A stretch of 64,000 bases of DNA from NCBI GenBank assembly GCA_035498405.1, contig DATKAE010000047.1, positions 186,001-250,000 on the forward strand, read 5' to 3'. Shown in pieces: positions 16,272 through 24,680 of this stretch. Both the position numbers and the translations under genes were made by a program. The stretch comes from DATBFU01 sp035498405. GTDB lineage: Bacteria > Acidobacteriota > Thermoanaerobaculia > UBA5066 > Gp7-AA6. The notes under the pieces were generated by a model. It was not told the DNA's origin and ran no database searches. It saw only the letters and a list, made by a program, of their open reading frames with translations. Every line of letters starts with the position of its first letter. The first letter of the stretch is position 1.

Positions 16272-17036
16272 CTACGGACCGGTCTTCAAGCGGATCGAGC
16301 CGTTGACCGTCTCGCAGTGAAGCAGTTCGGTACCGCCGTTGTACGATCCCCTCGCCTCTTTGGGCCCGTACTTGCCTTCGACGTTTAGGTCGAAATCGGC
16401 TTCGATACGCCCGTTGATCGTCTCCAGGTCGTAGCGTACCGAGGAGGCCTTCTCGAAGAGAACTTCGACGCTGCCGTTGACGGTCTCGAGCCTCGACTTC
16501 TTGAACGGCCCCTTGAATGCCACCCGGACCGACCCGTTGACGGTCGTCGCCTTGACGGGCCCGCCCATCTCATGGAGCTCGATCGAGCCGTTCACCGTGT
16601 CGGAAGCGAGGTCGCCGTCGAACCCCGTCGCCTCCACTTTCCCATTGCAGCTTTCCAGGCGGGTCGAGGTCGCCGCGGGAATGCGAAGCTCGTAGTCGAC
16701 CCGCACACTCGCGGTACCGAGGTCGAGGAATCCGAAGAGACGCCGGCGGCGTGGATTGATGGTCTCGATCTTGATCTCATTTCCGATCTTCCGCACCCGG
16801 ATCTCGGTCTGCTTGAGGTTCTCCTCGGAGTTGCCGCCAGTCGCCTTCTTGACGGCTCGAACTCTCAAATATGCCTTGTCCCAGGCCTGGGCGTCGATCT
16901 GACCGTTCACATTCTCGACGGACACCCGGGAAACTCCCTCGGTCGAAAAGGCTTTCTCGAAGACCTCGTCCTCGACTCCGGAGGCGGCCGGGGCCAAGCA
17001 AGCGAGGCAAAGAAGGCCGAGAAACAGTCGTCGCAT
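16272..17036 (-). CDS. exported DUF4097-type beta-repeat protein
   Basis: This 254-residue protein has a Sec signal peptide and then a chain of about seven short repeats built around NG turns: ENVNGQID, ESCNGKVE, DTVNGSIE, TTVNGSVR, ETVNGSVE, ETINGRIE and ETVNGSIR. This is the DUF4097/putative adhesin pattern, which forms a right-handed beta helix outside the cytoplasm. The ATG at 17036 is preceded by GAGAAAGG; a longer frame to 17150 lacks a signal peptide at its start. Function is unknown; some relatives sit next to anti-sigma or stress genes, which is not the case here. Confidence 0.85.
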   Translation of the reverse strand: MRRLFLGLLCLACLAPAASGVEDEVFEKAFSTEGVSRVSVENVNGQIDAQAWDKAYLRVRAVKKATGGNSEENLKQTEIRVRKIGNEIKIETINPRRRRLFGFLDLGTASVRVDYELRIPAATSTRLESCNGKVEATGFDGDLASDTVNGSIELHEMGGPVKATTVNGSVRVAFKGPFKKSRLETVNGSVEVLFEKASSVRYDLETINGRIEADFDLNVEGKYGPKEARGSYNGGTELLHCETVNGSIRLKTGP

Positions 17037-17146
17037 CCCTTTCTCCGCATTCAATAACGAATTGGCGCAAGAAAGGTTCAAGGCGCCCTCCAGCCGGGCC
17101 GGGCGGCAGAAGCGTGGAAACGTCGGCGCCGCAAGAGCTTCTGCGC

Positions 17147-17560
17147 TCAATCGCCTGAGATCAATAGCGTTCCCAGTTGCCGGTCGGAACGCCGGGGCGC
17201 CTTGCCGTCACGGAAAACTGGCCAGACCTCGAGCAGGTTCCAGCCCGGGACGAGCAGGGGCAGGTTTCGGCGGGTCGATCTCCAGAGCCCGGGAGGACCA
17301 CCCTCCCCGTCCCGAACCTCGAAGCCCAGCCACCGTCGGGCGCGCCCCCCGTTCGCGTCGCGGAGCAGGAAGGCGATCAATGCGGCTGCGGCCAGGGCGC
17401 CCCAGACCCACCCCAGGTAAGCGGCGGCCGCCGGACGGAGATACCAGACCGCGGCCGTCGCCGCGAGGCCCAGGGCGTCGACGACCGCGGCGGGGATCAG
17501 AAGATCGAGCCACAACGCGAGGCCTCGGGCCCGCCGCGTGTCGGAGTTCATCGAATGCAT
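17147..17560 (-). CDS. RDD-family membrane protein
   Basis: A 137-residue membrane protein with the RDD hallmark: an Arg in the first lines (RRARGLALWLDLLIP) and an Asp in helix 1. Two or three transmembrane segments follow, then WLGFEVRDGEGGPPGLWRS, which matches the conserved cytoplasmic part. RDD proteins include ion exchangers and uncharacterised transporters. It is divergent from the deaminase gene, with 48 bp between them. Confidence 0.78.
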   Translation of the reverse strand: MHSMNSDTRRARGLALWLDLLIPAAVVDALGLAATAAVWYLRPAAAAYLGWVWGALAAAALIAFLLRDANGGRARRWLGFEVRDGEGGPPGLWRSTRRNLPLLVPGWNLLEVWPVFRDGKAPRRSDRQLGTLLISGD

Positions 17561-17608
17561 ATATTCTCACCCGCGCCGCCGAAGCCGATCGCCCGTTCGA
17601 GGAGCCGC

Positions 17609-18589
17609 ATGAGCGTTCATCTGGCCGACTGTCACCTGCACTTGGAGGGGTGCCTGACGGAAGAGACCGTTCTGCTGCTCGCGAGGCGCGGGGGCCACCG
17701 GTTTGCCGATCCCGCCGTCTTCGCAAAGGCCCGGTCCGGCGTGCGGGACGCCGCGAGCTTTCTCGCGCTCTATGCGGAGATGTGCCGCCTGCTTCGCGGG
17801 CCCGAGGATTACTTCGAAGCGGCGCGGGCGATCGCTCTACGGCTCTACCGCGACGGTGTGGCCTACGCCGAGCTCTACGTCTCCCCGGAGATCCTCTCGC
17901 GCTTCGGGTTGCCGGCGGCCGAATGCTTGAGCGCCATCTCCGACGCGTTCGAGGAGCGAGGCGTCGAGCGCGCGCGCTGCCGTGTCCTGCTCGATGCAGT
18001 CCGGCAGTGGGGGCCGGAATCCGCCGAGAGAGTCCTCGACCTGTACGAGAGCCGGCGCCCTTCTGCCGTGGTCGGATTCGGCCTGGGAGGAGATGAGGCC
18101 TCGCGGCCGGCCGCGGAATTTGCCGGTGTCTACCTCCGGGCCCGCGCGTTGGGCCTTCGGACCTCGGTCCACGCGGGGGAGTGGGCGGGTCCCGAGTCGG
18201 TCGCGCAAGCGCTCGATGCTCTGCGACCGGACCGGGTCGACCACGGAATCGCGGCGGCGGCGGATCCGGGCCTGATGTCGCGTCTGGCCGAGGAAGGGAC
18301 GATCTTGTGCGTGGCTCCGACGAGCAACCGAGCCACAGGCGCGGTGCCGAGTCTGAAGGCCCATCCGCTTCGAAGTCTTCTGGAGGCCGGCGTGCGCGTC
18401 GCGATCGCGGCGGACGATCCCGCTCTCTTCGAAACGTCCACGCGGCAGGAGTACGAAATCTTGAGCAGCGAGCTCGGTTTGAGCCCGGAGCAGCGCCGAC
18501 GCTGCGCCGAGGACTCCTGGCGCGCCGCCTTCTGCTCCGCCGAGGAGAGGAGAGCCGGACTGGCGGCTCTGGCCGCGGCCGAGCTCTAG
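17609..18589 (+). CDS. adenosine deaminase-family amidohydrolase
   Basis: A 326-residue metal-dependent deaminase of the ADA/AMP deaminase family. Metal and substrate residues are visible: HLHLEG at the N-terminus (residues 9-14), HAGE in the middle, DHGIA, and the C-terminal ADDPALF that corresponds to the catalytic TDDP motif. It probably deaminates adenosine, adenine or a similar purine, but the exact substrate cannot be told from these motifs. The ATG has GAGGAG upstream. A frame extending upstream from 17177 is a shadow of the RDD gene. Confidence 0.88.
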   Translation: MSVHLADCHLHLEGCLTEETVLLLARRGGHRFADPAVFAKARSGVRDAASFLALYAEMCRLLRGPEDYFEAARAIALRLYRDGVAYAELYVSPEILSRFGLPAAECLSAISDAFEERGVERARCRVLLDAVRQWGPESAERVLDLYESRRPSAVVGFGLGGDEASRPAAEFAGVYLRARALGLRTSVHAGEWAGPESVAQALDALRPDRVDHGIAAAADPGLMSRLAEEGTILCVAPTSNRATGAVPSLKAHPLRSLLEAGVRVAIAADDPALFETSTRQEYEILSSELGLSPEQRRRCAEDSWRAAFCSAEERRAGLAALAAAEL

Positions 18590-18596
18590 GTCCCGG

Positions 18597-19745
18597 TCAT
18601 TCCGGCACGGCTTCGGTGGCGCCGGCGAGCGTCCTCTCGTACAGCTCGCGGTAACGCGCGACGACGGCGCCCGTCGGAAAGGCCTCGAGGGCGTGGCGGC
18701 GGGCGTTTCGCGAGAAGCTCTCCCATTTCTCCGGGTCGCGCACCAGCGTGAGGGCCGCCTCCGCCATTCCGTCCACGTCTCCGACCGGCCGCAGGTAGCC
18801 GTCCAGGCCATTGGAGACGACCTCGGGCAGGCCTCCGGCGCTCGTCCCGACGACGGGCACGCCGCAGGCCATGGCCTCGAGCGCCGCCAGGCCGAACGAC
18901 TCCGCATCGGAGGGAAGCAAGAAGATCTTGCCGACCGGCAGGATCGTTTCGATCGGGGCGACGTTGCCGAGGAAGGTCGTCCGGTCCGAAAACCCGCCGC
19001 TCTCGGCCAGGCGCTCGGCGAGCGCTCGGTCGGGGCCGTCGCCGATCAAGAGCAGGTGGGCCGGGACTTCGCGGCGGATCCGATCGAAAACGGCGAGCAC
19101 GTCGGGGATGCGCTTGACCGGCCGGAAGTTGGAGATGTGAACGACGACGCAGTCGCCCGGCCGCGAGAGCGAGCGCGCGTAGGCCGAGGCGCCGTCCGGC
19201 CGGTAGAGCTGACCGTTGACGAAGTTGGGGATCACCTCGACCCGACGCCGCACGGAAAACTCCCTCACCGTCACGTCGTGCAGGTACTGCGAGACGGCCG
19301 TCACCGCGTCGCTTTGCTCGATGCCGTAGCGCGTGATCGGAAGGTAGGAGCGGTCCTGCCCCACGATCGTGATGTCGGTGCCGTGGAGCGTGGTGACGAC
19401 CTTCAGGCGAATCCCGCTCCACCTGCTCATGTCGCGGGCGAGGATCGCGGAGATGGCGTGGGGCAAGGCATAGTGGACGTGGAGCAGGTCGAGGCCGGCA
19501 TGGGAAGCCACGTCCGCCATCTTCGTCGAGAGGGCCAGGGTATACGGGGGCGAGACGAAGAGCGGGTAGCTCGGCGCGACGACCTCGTGGAAGTAGACGC
19601 CGGGCCGGGGCAGCGCGAGGCGCGAGGGGAGGGCGTAGGAGATGAAATGGACTTCGTCCCCGCGCTCGGCGAGCGCGAGGCCGAGCTCGGTAGCGACGAC
19701 GCCGCTTCCGCCGAAGGTCGGGTAGCAGGTGATGCCGATTTTCAT
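18597..19745 (-). CDS. bshA: N-acetyl-alpha-D-glucosaminyl L-malate synthase
   Basis: BshA is a GT4 glycosyltransferase that joins N-acetylglucosamine from UDP-GlcNAc to L-malate, the first step of bacillithiol synthesis. The 382-residue protein starts with the diagnostic GITCYPTFGGSGVVATELG. It continues with HVHYALPHA, FRPVKRIPDV and the nucleotide-sugar motif PSDAESFGLAALEAMACGVP. It is the last gene of the methyltransferase-bshC-bshB1-bshA operon, 40 bp after bshB1. Confidence 0.96.
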   Translation of the reverse strand: MKIGITCYPTFGGSGVVATELGLALAERGDEVHFISYALPSRLALPRPGVYFHEVVAPSYPLFVSPPYTLALSTKMADVASHAGLDLLHVHYALPHAISAILARDMSRWSGIRLKVVTTLHGTDITIVGQDRSYLPITRYGIEQSDAVTAVSQYLHDVTVREFSVRRRVEVIPNFVNGQLYRPDGASAYARSLSRPGDCVVVHISNFRPVKRIPDVLAVFDRIRREVPAHLLLIGDGPDRALAERLAESGGFSDRTTFLGNVAPIETILPVGKIFLLPSDAESFGLAALEAMACGVPVVGTSAGGLPEVVSNGLDGYLRPVGDVDGMAEAALTLVRDPEKWESFSRNARRHALEAFPTGAVVARYRELYERTLAGATEAVPE

Positions 19746-19785
19746 CGGCGGCGGGGCGCCGGACGGGCTCCGGTCGGGAGATACT

Positions 19786-20508
19786 TCAAAATCCCGCCTC
19801 GAAACCCTCGAACGCCTCGACCGGGTCGTCGATCCGCGGCGGACGCATCGACACGAAGCCCTCCCCGAACTCGGCGCCGATCAGGAAGCCGAAATGGCGC
19901 GCCCGCGCCTCGATCGTGTCGAGAAAGGACTGCTGCGAGAGCATCGTCTGCGGTTCGCGGGAGGTCGCATCGTGGAGCTGGCTCGAGAAGACGCGGATCG
20001 CCGCGCGCCGTGTCTCGATCGCCGCCGTGACGTTCACGACAAACGTGGGCTCGTGCAGGAAGGCCGTGGAGAAGTAGAGCGTCTGTTGAGGGCGGTGCGC
20101 GGGGTAACGCGTCTCGAGTTTGCGAAGCCCGGCGTAGAAGGCCGCGTCGGTCACGAGGACCCCGGCCCGGGCGTGATCCGGATGTCGGTCCTTCGGGTAC
20201 GAGGTCAGGACGAGCCGCGGCCGCTCCCGCCGGATGACGTCGATCAAGGCGAGCTCGTTCTCTCGGGTGTGCCGCAGCCCGCCGTCTCCGAAGTCGAGCG
20301 TCTCGCGAAACTCCGCGCCGAGAATCGCCGCGGCGCGGCGCGCTTCTTCGTCGCGGCGGGCGGCGTCGCCCCGGGTTCCCATCTCGCCGTGCGTCAGGTC
20401 GACGATTCCGAACCGTCGCCCGCGCGACTTCAAGGTCACGAGCGTGCCTCCGCAGGTCAGCTCGACGTCGTCTGGATGCGCCGCGATGGCGAGGACGTCA
20501 ACCGGCAT
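19786..20508 (-). CDS. bshB1: bacillithiol biosynthesis deacetylase
   Basis: BshB1 removes the acetyl group from GlcNAc-malate, the second step of bacillithiol synthesis. This 240-residue LmbE-like zinc hydrolase has the metal motif AHPDDVE (residues 10-16) and the second His site YPKDRHPDHARAG. The ATG at 20508 overlaps the bshC stop by 11 nt. The C-terminal VSMRPPRIDDPVEAF is typical of the BshB1 subgroup. Mca-like bacillithiol-conjugate amidases share the fold, but the position in the bsh operon favours BshB1. Confidence 0.95.
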   Translation of the reverse strand: MPVDVLAIAAHPDDVELTCGGTLVTLKSRGRRFGIVDLTHGEMGTRGDAARRDEEARRAAAILGAEFRETLDFGDGGLRHTRENELALIDVIRRERPRLVLTSYPKDRHPDHARAGVLVTDAAFYAGLRKLETRYPAHRPQQTLYFSTAFLHEPTFVVNVTAAIETRRAAIRVFSSQLHDATSREPQTMLSQQSFLDTIEARARHFGFLIGAEFGEGFVSMRPPRIDDPVEAFEGFEAGF

Positions 20509-22066
20509 GACCGTCCCCTTCCCGCGGCTCCGACTTCGCGGCTCCCAGGTTGACGACGCGCGCCCCCTCGAGCGAGCCGGTCGCGGCTTCACGGATGGAG
20601 GTCAGGGCCTCGCGTCCATATGCCAACATCGGCACGAGCGGCGGATAGATTCGTTCGGCGGTCGAGCCCTCCGGCTGCAACATCGTCTCGAGCCTCCTTC
20701 GGCGTGTCGTGGTCGTGACGTCCTTTCGCTCCGAGGACTTCCGGACGCGGTCGGTCAGCTGCACGAGCGAAAACGCGGTCTTCTGGCGGGTCGTTTCGAC
20801 CGCGGCTGCAAGCGCCGGGTCGAGCGCCTTCAGTCGCGGCTCGAGGCCGGCGAGTTCCTGGTCGAGTGTCTTGGCGATCCGGACGACCTCCTCCGCCTCG
20901 GAGACGGGCAGGCCGGCGGCCGCCGGGGGCTTCGCCAACAGGTCCGACAGAGGAATCCCGAGGGCCTCGGCCGCGCGCCGCTCGGCGGGGCCCAGGAGCA
21001 CCAGATGCGAGCGCGGCAGCAGGACCGGCGGCTTCAACCCGAACACGGGGAAGAGCGGGATCGATTGCGCATGGTAGGCGATCTCGGCGGGGCCGAGGAC
21101 GGTCGCGGCGGTCGGCAGGAGAAACGACTTGAACACCGGCCGCGTGAGAACGTCGGTCGACGGCCAGGCGCGGCCTTCTCGAACCTTGTGCAGGGCCTCT
21201 TCCGGATCGCCGACGCGGCGGCGCTCGCCGCCTTCGATCAAGAAGAAGGGAAAGACGTCGGGCCGGTAGGCGACGGCCGGGGACTTGCCCTGCCGCGCCA
21301 GCCGCTCGGCCGCGCCGGCCAGGGCCCGCTGGAGCTCCTCCCGCCGTTCCACGGCCAGCGCGAAGAAGTCCGCCGTGACTTCGCGAAGGCTCTCCTGATA
21401 GGGATCGAGGACGAGAAGCGGCTCGGGTTCGACCAGGTCGAGCAGCGTCTGGATGAAGGCGTCGGCGTACGTCTGGCCGGCCGCATACCGAAGCGCGAAG
21501 GTCTCGAGGATTCGATCGGCGTCGGCGGCGCGGGCGTCGGCGCGGAAGTCCTCCAGGATCTCTCTCGCCCGCTCGGGGATCGGAAGGCGTCCGACGGGCT
21601 GTCGGTTGCTGCGGTCCGCTCCGTCGGCGACCAGCACCTGCGGTCCCTCCGGGCCCGGCCGGGCAGTCTTCCCGACTTCCTCCAGGTCATGATCGTCCGT
21701 CAAGGCCCAGAAGACCGGCGCGGCGGGAACTCCCGCCCGATCGATCTGCCGCGCCACCCGCAGGGCGTCGAAGGCCTTCGTCAGGGTGAAGAGGGGTCCG
21801 GAGAAAAGGCCCACCTGGTGGCCCGCAACCGCGGCCACGGCTCCTCCGGCGGCCAGGGCCTCGGCGGCCGCCGCCGCGGCGGCGGACCGGCTCTGAAACG
21901 CCGAGGCCGGCACACGCGCCGGGACACCGAGGAGCTCCTTTCCGCGGCGGACACCGGCCTCGATCGTCGGAGGATCGGGGAAGAACTCCGGCAGGCCGCG
22001 CAAGAAGTCGAGAAAGAGCGGCGGAAGGCCCGGATACCGATCGAAGGGAATGACGCCTTCGGTCAT
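20498..22066 (-). CDS. bshC: bacillithiol biosynthesis cysteine-adding enzyme
   Basis: BshC is thought to ligate L-cysteine to glucosaminyl-malate, completing bacillithiol. The 522-residue length and domain order fit the family: AVAGHQVGLFSGPLFTLTKA, FWALTDDHDLEEV, and a C-terminal helical part ending near a GREALTSIREAAT-like segment. Some of the sequence is Ala-rich. The ATG overlaps the upstream methyltransferase stop as ATGA, and the end overlaps bshB1, so all three are tightly coupled. Confidence 0.95.
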   Translation of the reverse strand: MTEGVIPFDRYPGLPPLFLDFLRGLPEFFPDPPTIEAGVRRGKELLGVPARVPASAFQSRSAAAAAAAEALAAGGAVAAVAGHQVGLFSGPLFTLTKAFDALRVARQIDRAGVPAAPVFWALTDDHDLEEVGKTARPGPEGPQVLVADGADRSNRQPVGRLPIPERAREILEDFRADARAADADRILETFALRYAAGQTYADAFIQTLLDLVEPEPLLVLDPYQESLREVTADFFALAVERREELQRALAGAAERLARQGKSPAVAYRPDVFPFFLIEGGERRRVGDPEEALHKVREGRAWPSTDVLTRPVFKSFLLPTAATVLGPAEIAYHAQSIPLFPVFGLKPPVLLPRSHLVLLGPAERRAAEALGIPLSDLLAKPPAAAGLPVSEAEEVVRIAKTLDQELAGLEPRLKALDPALAAAVETTRQKTAFSLVQLTDRVRKSSERKDVTTTTRRRRLETMLQPEGSTAERIYPPLVPMLAYGREALTSIREAATGSLEGARVVNLGAAKSEPREGDGHAG

Positions 22067-22785
22067 GGCTTGCTCGCGACCAGAATCAGGCGGGGGGATT
22101 CAGGGCACACGGGACTTCCGTCGAAGTCGCCCCAGGTGCCCTCCACGTGCAGACCGGCTTCTTCGAAGAGTCGCGTCAACTCGGGCGCGGTGTAGGCGCG
22201 CACGCTCTCCCGAAAGATCTCGGTCGAGTCTCCCCGCCGCACCTCGATTTCCTTCTCGACGCGGCGGGACGGCGCGTTCCACCAGCGCCGGATTCGGTAC
22301 TCTCGGCCCGAGCTCGACAGCCTCTCTTCGGGCACGAGCCGCGCCAGGGTGTGGTCGAGGCCGAACGTGTCGCAGAGCACGCGCCCGCCGCGCGCCAGGA
22401 CGCGCCAAATTTCCGAGACGACGGCGGCGTTGTCGGGCTCGGCGGCGAAGTAGCCGAAGCTCGTGAAGAAATTGACGACCGACAGGAAGACGCCGCCGGA
22501 AAACGGGAGGGAGCGCATGTCTCCCCGGACCAGGTTTCGCTTTCCGAGCCGCGTCCGCGCGACCTCGAGCAGCAAAGCGGAGTAATCGAGGCCGACCGGG
22601 TCGATCCCGAGCTCGAGAAAGAAGGGAAAGTGACGCCCGGCGCCGCAGCAGAGGTCGAGCATCGGCGTGGGCTCCGGAGGAAGTCTCTCCAGCGCGAAGG
22701 CGACCTCACGGCGGGCCGCGCCGACATCGCGATGGGGGTAGAGATCGAGGTACTCCTCGCCGAACCATGAATCCCACCAGGGCAT
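22063..22785 (-). CDS. SAM-dependent methyltransferase in the bsh operon
   Basis: This 240-residue class I methyltransferase has motif I PMLDLCCGAGRHF, a DYSALLLEVAR acidic strand, and RGDMRSLPF. The start MPWWDSWFGEEYLDLYPHRD at 22785 is preferred because a CATAAT box lies 9 nt upstream; the longer start at 22827 would overlap the divergent lipoprotein gene. It overlaps bshC as ATGA and heads the operon, so the bacillithiol pathway is its likely context. From memory, N-methyl-bacillithiol in green sulfur bacteria is made by a SAM methyltransferase (NmbA). This gene is a candidate for a similar role, which is inference. Confidence 0.88.
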   Translation of the reverse strand: MPWWDSWFGEEYLDLYPHRDVGAARREVAFALERLPPEPTPMLDLCCGAGRHFPFFLELGIDPVGLDYSALLLEVARTRLGKRNLVRGDMRSLPFSGGVFLSVVNFFTSFGYFAAEPDNAAVVSEIWRVLARGGRVLCDTFGLDHTLARLVPEERLSSSGREYRIRRWWNAPSRRVEKEIEVRRGDSTEIFRESVRAYTAPELTRLFEEAGLHVEGTWGDFDGSPVCPESPRLILVASKP

Positions 22786-22794
22786 GCGGGGCGC

Positions 22795-22800
22795 ATTATG
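22795..22800 (-). promoter_or_regulatory. -10-like box CATAAT, promoter of the bsh operon
   Basis: CATAAT on the minus strand lies 9 nt upstream of the methyltransferase ATG, with no Shine-Dalgarno sequence. It shares the 40-bp divergent space with the lipoprotein promoter. Confidence 0.4.
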
Positions 22801-22813
22801 GCGCAGGAGAAGA

Positions 22814-22819
22814 TAGAGT
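22814..22819 (+). promoter_or_regulatory. -10-like box TAGAGT before the lipoprotein gene
   Basis: TAGAGT lies exactly 6 nt before the ATG at 22826, with no ribosome-binding site in between. Confidence 0.4.
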
Positions 22820-22825
22820 TCGGCC

Positions 22826-23473
22826 ATGTCCCGAGGCGGTGTTTCGCCGCGGCGCGTCTGTCTCGGCATCGCGGCGCTTTGCGCGATGGTGGCGTGCGAC
22901 GAGTTTGGCGGCGGGCCGCGCACGGTGTCGAAGAGCGGCTACCGCGCCGTCCTGGCGTTCTCTCCCACGGAGCGGTACGAGGTGGCTGTTCGAGGCGAAA
23001 AACAGCGCGTCGCCGGCGCGTTCGACGGCTCCGAGTTGGTCAAGGTCGTGCGGCCGGACCTCGGAATGATCTGGCAAATTCGGCCCGCGACACGCAAGCT
23101 GATCGAGTCGCGCTGGGCGCCGACCGAAGAGCTCGTGCCGGGCTATCCGCTGGAGCCCCACTTCGACCCGGCGGCGTATGCCGACCGGTTCGGCGGGAAG
23201 ATGAGACGCATCGACGACGCCGCGCACGGAATGCATCCTTGCGAACGGTTCGAGATGACGATGCCCTCGGGCGACCGCGCGATCCTGTGGGTGGCGCGGG
23301 ACCTCGAGCGGCTCGTCGTCCGCATCGAGCACCTGAAGCGGGATCCCCGGGACGAGTACCAGCCCGTGACCGACACGCAGCTGCTCAACGTGCGGCTGGG
23401 GGCGCCGGCCAAGCTCTTCGAAAAGCCGGGTGGCTTTACTGCCGTGGGCAGTTACGAGGAGCTCGGCAAGTAA
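22826..23473 (+). CDS. probable lipoprotein of unknown function
   Basis: A 215-residue protein whose N-terminus is a lipoprotein signal: two Arg, a hydrophobic core (CLGIAALCAMVAC) and a lipobox-like MVAC with Cys at residue 24. The mature part contains strand-rich sequence such as YEVAVRGEKQRVAGAF and IWQIRPATRKLIESRW. I do not recognise a family. It is divergent from the bsh operon and convergent with the membrane protein gene that ends 16 bp further on. Confidence 0.75.
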   Translation: MSRGGVSPRRVCLGIAALCAMVACDEFGGGPRTVSKSGYRAVLAFSPTERYEVAVRGEKQRVAGAFDGSELVKVVRPDLGMIWQIRPATRKLIESRWAPTEELVPGYPLEPHFDPAAYADRFGGKMRRIDDAAHGMHPCERFEMTMPSGDRAILWVARDLERLVVRIEHLKRDPRDEYQPVTDTQLLNVRLGAPAKLFEKPGGFTAVGSYEELGK

Positions 23474-23489
23474 CGAACCGGAGCGGCGC

Positions 23490-24566
23490 CTAGGCGGTCG
23501 AGCCCGCCTCTTCGACCGTGCCGAAGTCGCGGAAGAGGATGTGGTCGTAGAAGTAGTGGATCAGCAGGAACGACAGAACCACGACGTAGTAGGCGCGATC
23601 CTGGGGGACATCGAAGCCCTTCCAGAGGACGAGGTACACGACCCCGGCGAGCACCGTGGCGCCGATCATGGACGTATAGAAGATTGCCGTGTGGGAGGTG
23701 CCCGAGATCCGGCGCACGAAGGCGCTCCCGATCTCTCCGGTGTCGGCCTTGCGCGAGAGGATGAACCAGGTCAGCGCCAGGTACTGGAGCGAGTGCCAGG
23801 TGTTGAAGCCCTGGAATGCGACGTCGAGATTGTCGAAGATCGGGATGATGAAGGCGAGCGCCACCGTCGCGGCCATGAAGGCCAGGCGTGGCCAGCTCGA
23901 CCGGCCCTGGCGGATCTCGCGGAACGTGCGAACGACGTAGTAGAGAAACAGGATCGCAAAGCCCGCCGTGAAGGCCTGCGCGACCCAGGGCCGTTTCAGG
24001 ATTTCCGGGAACAGCAGCGTGGAAGTGCCGAGTCGGAATTGGTCCTGGACGAACTTGTACATCGCGACCGTGTAGAGAGCCCCGAGGATCACGGCCCCGT
24101 CGAGAAGGCGATCGAGGGCCGAAGTCCGCAGTCCCGCGCGGCGCCGGTAGGTCTCGGAGATCCACTGCGCCTGGTGCGTCACATGGAGCGAGGCCCAGAA
24201 GAAGAAGAGCGTCAGGAGCAAGAGAAACGAGTAGATCGAGCCGATGACCACGAGCGTCGGAATGAGCACGAGCGGCAGGTAGGCCAGCCAGCCGAAGCGC
24301 CGGCGGAACCTCGGCTCGAGAGCCGTTCGGAGGTAGGTCGAGTACATGTGGGGGCCGCCGACGAGCAGCGTGACGGACAGACCCACCACGAGGCTCGCCG
24401 TTCCTTCCGATGCGCCCAGGCGCTGCAGCAGCCCGTAGGAAACGTAGGGGAAGAAGACGAGCACCCCCGACAGCGTCAGGAAGAGCAGGTCGAACCGTCG
24501 GTTGCGGATCCAGGGACCGCTGTCCGTCTGGTCCGTCGGATGTCCGGCGCGCGCAAGCGTCGACAT
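23490..24566 (-). CDS. polytopic membrane protein of unknown function
   Basis: A 358-residue protein with about eight to ten transmembrane segments. Charged or His-containing features include GGPHMYSTYLRT, WASLHVTHQAQW, NTWHSLQYLALTW and, near the end, IHYFYDHILFRDF. The recurring His residues inside or at the edge of helices recall heme- or metal-binding membrane proteins, but no family is recognised. The ATG at 24566 follows a GAGGAGGT sequence at a somewhat long distance (about 13 nt). The much longer frame that continues to 25517 runs antisense to dusB and is not real. Confidence 0.78.
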   Translation of the reverse strand: MSTLARAGHPTDQTDSGPWIRNRRFDLLFLTLSGVLVFFPYVSYGLLQRLGASEGTASLVVGLSVTLLVGGPHMYSTYLRTALEPRFRRRFGWLAYLPLVLIPTLVVIGSIYSFLLLLTLFFFWASLHVTHQAQWISETYRRRAGLRTSALDRLLDGAVILGALYTVAMYKFVQDQFRLGTSTLLFPEILKRPWVAQAFTAGFAILFLYYVVRTFREIRQGRSSWPRLAFMAATVALAFIIPIFDNLDVAFQGFNTWHSLQYLALTWFILSRKADTGEIGSAFVRRISGTSHTAIFYTSMIGATVLAGVVYLVLWKGFDVPQDRAYYVVVLSFLLIHYFYDHILFRDFGTVEEAGSTA

Positions 24567-24664
24567 GGCGAGTGCCCACCTCCTCGGCGGAACAGATTCT
24601 ATATCCGAGGGGAAGTCCGAGAGGGACAATCGGGCGGCGCTCTCTTGCGGGTCGCGGTGGACGC

Positions 24665-24670
24665 TAGAAT
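24665..24670 (+). promoter_or_regulatory. -10-like box TAGAAT before dusB
   Basis: TAGAAT lies 10 nt before the ATG at 24681. It overlaps the first of two earlier in-frame ATG codons (24669) and lies 1 nt before the second (24672), which argues against those as starts. Confidence 0.4.
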
Positions 24671-24680
24671 GATGCGTTCC

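Noticed and set aside
17177..18589. A long upstream extension of the deaminase
   Set aside because: Its first part is antisense to the RDD gene, while the ATG at 17609 has a ribosome-binding site and directly precedes HLHLEG.
24669..24674. The first two ATGs as the start of dusB
   Set aside because: One overlaps the TAGAAT box and the other lies 1 nt after it, and both give an N-terminus longer than in Escherichia coli DusB. ATG 24681 fits better.
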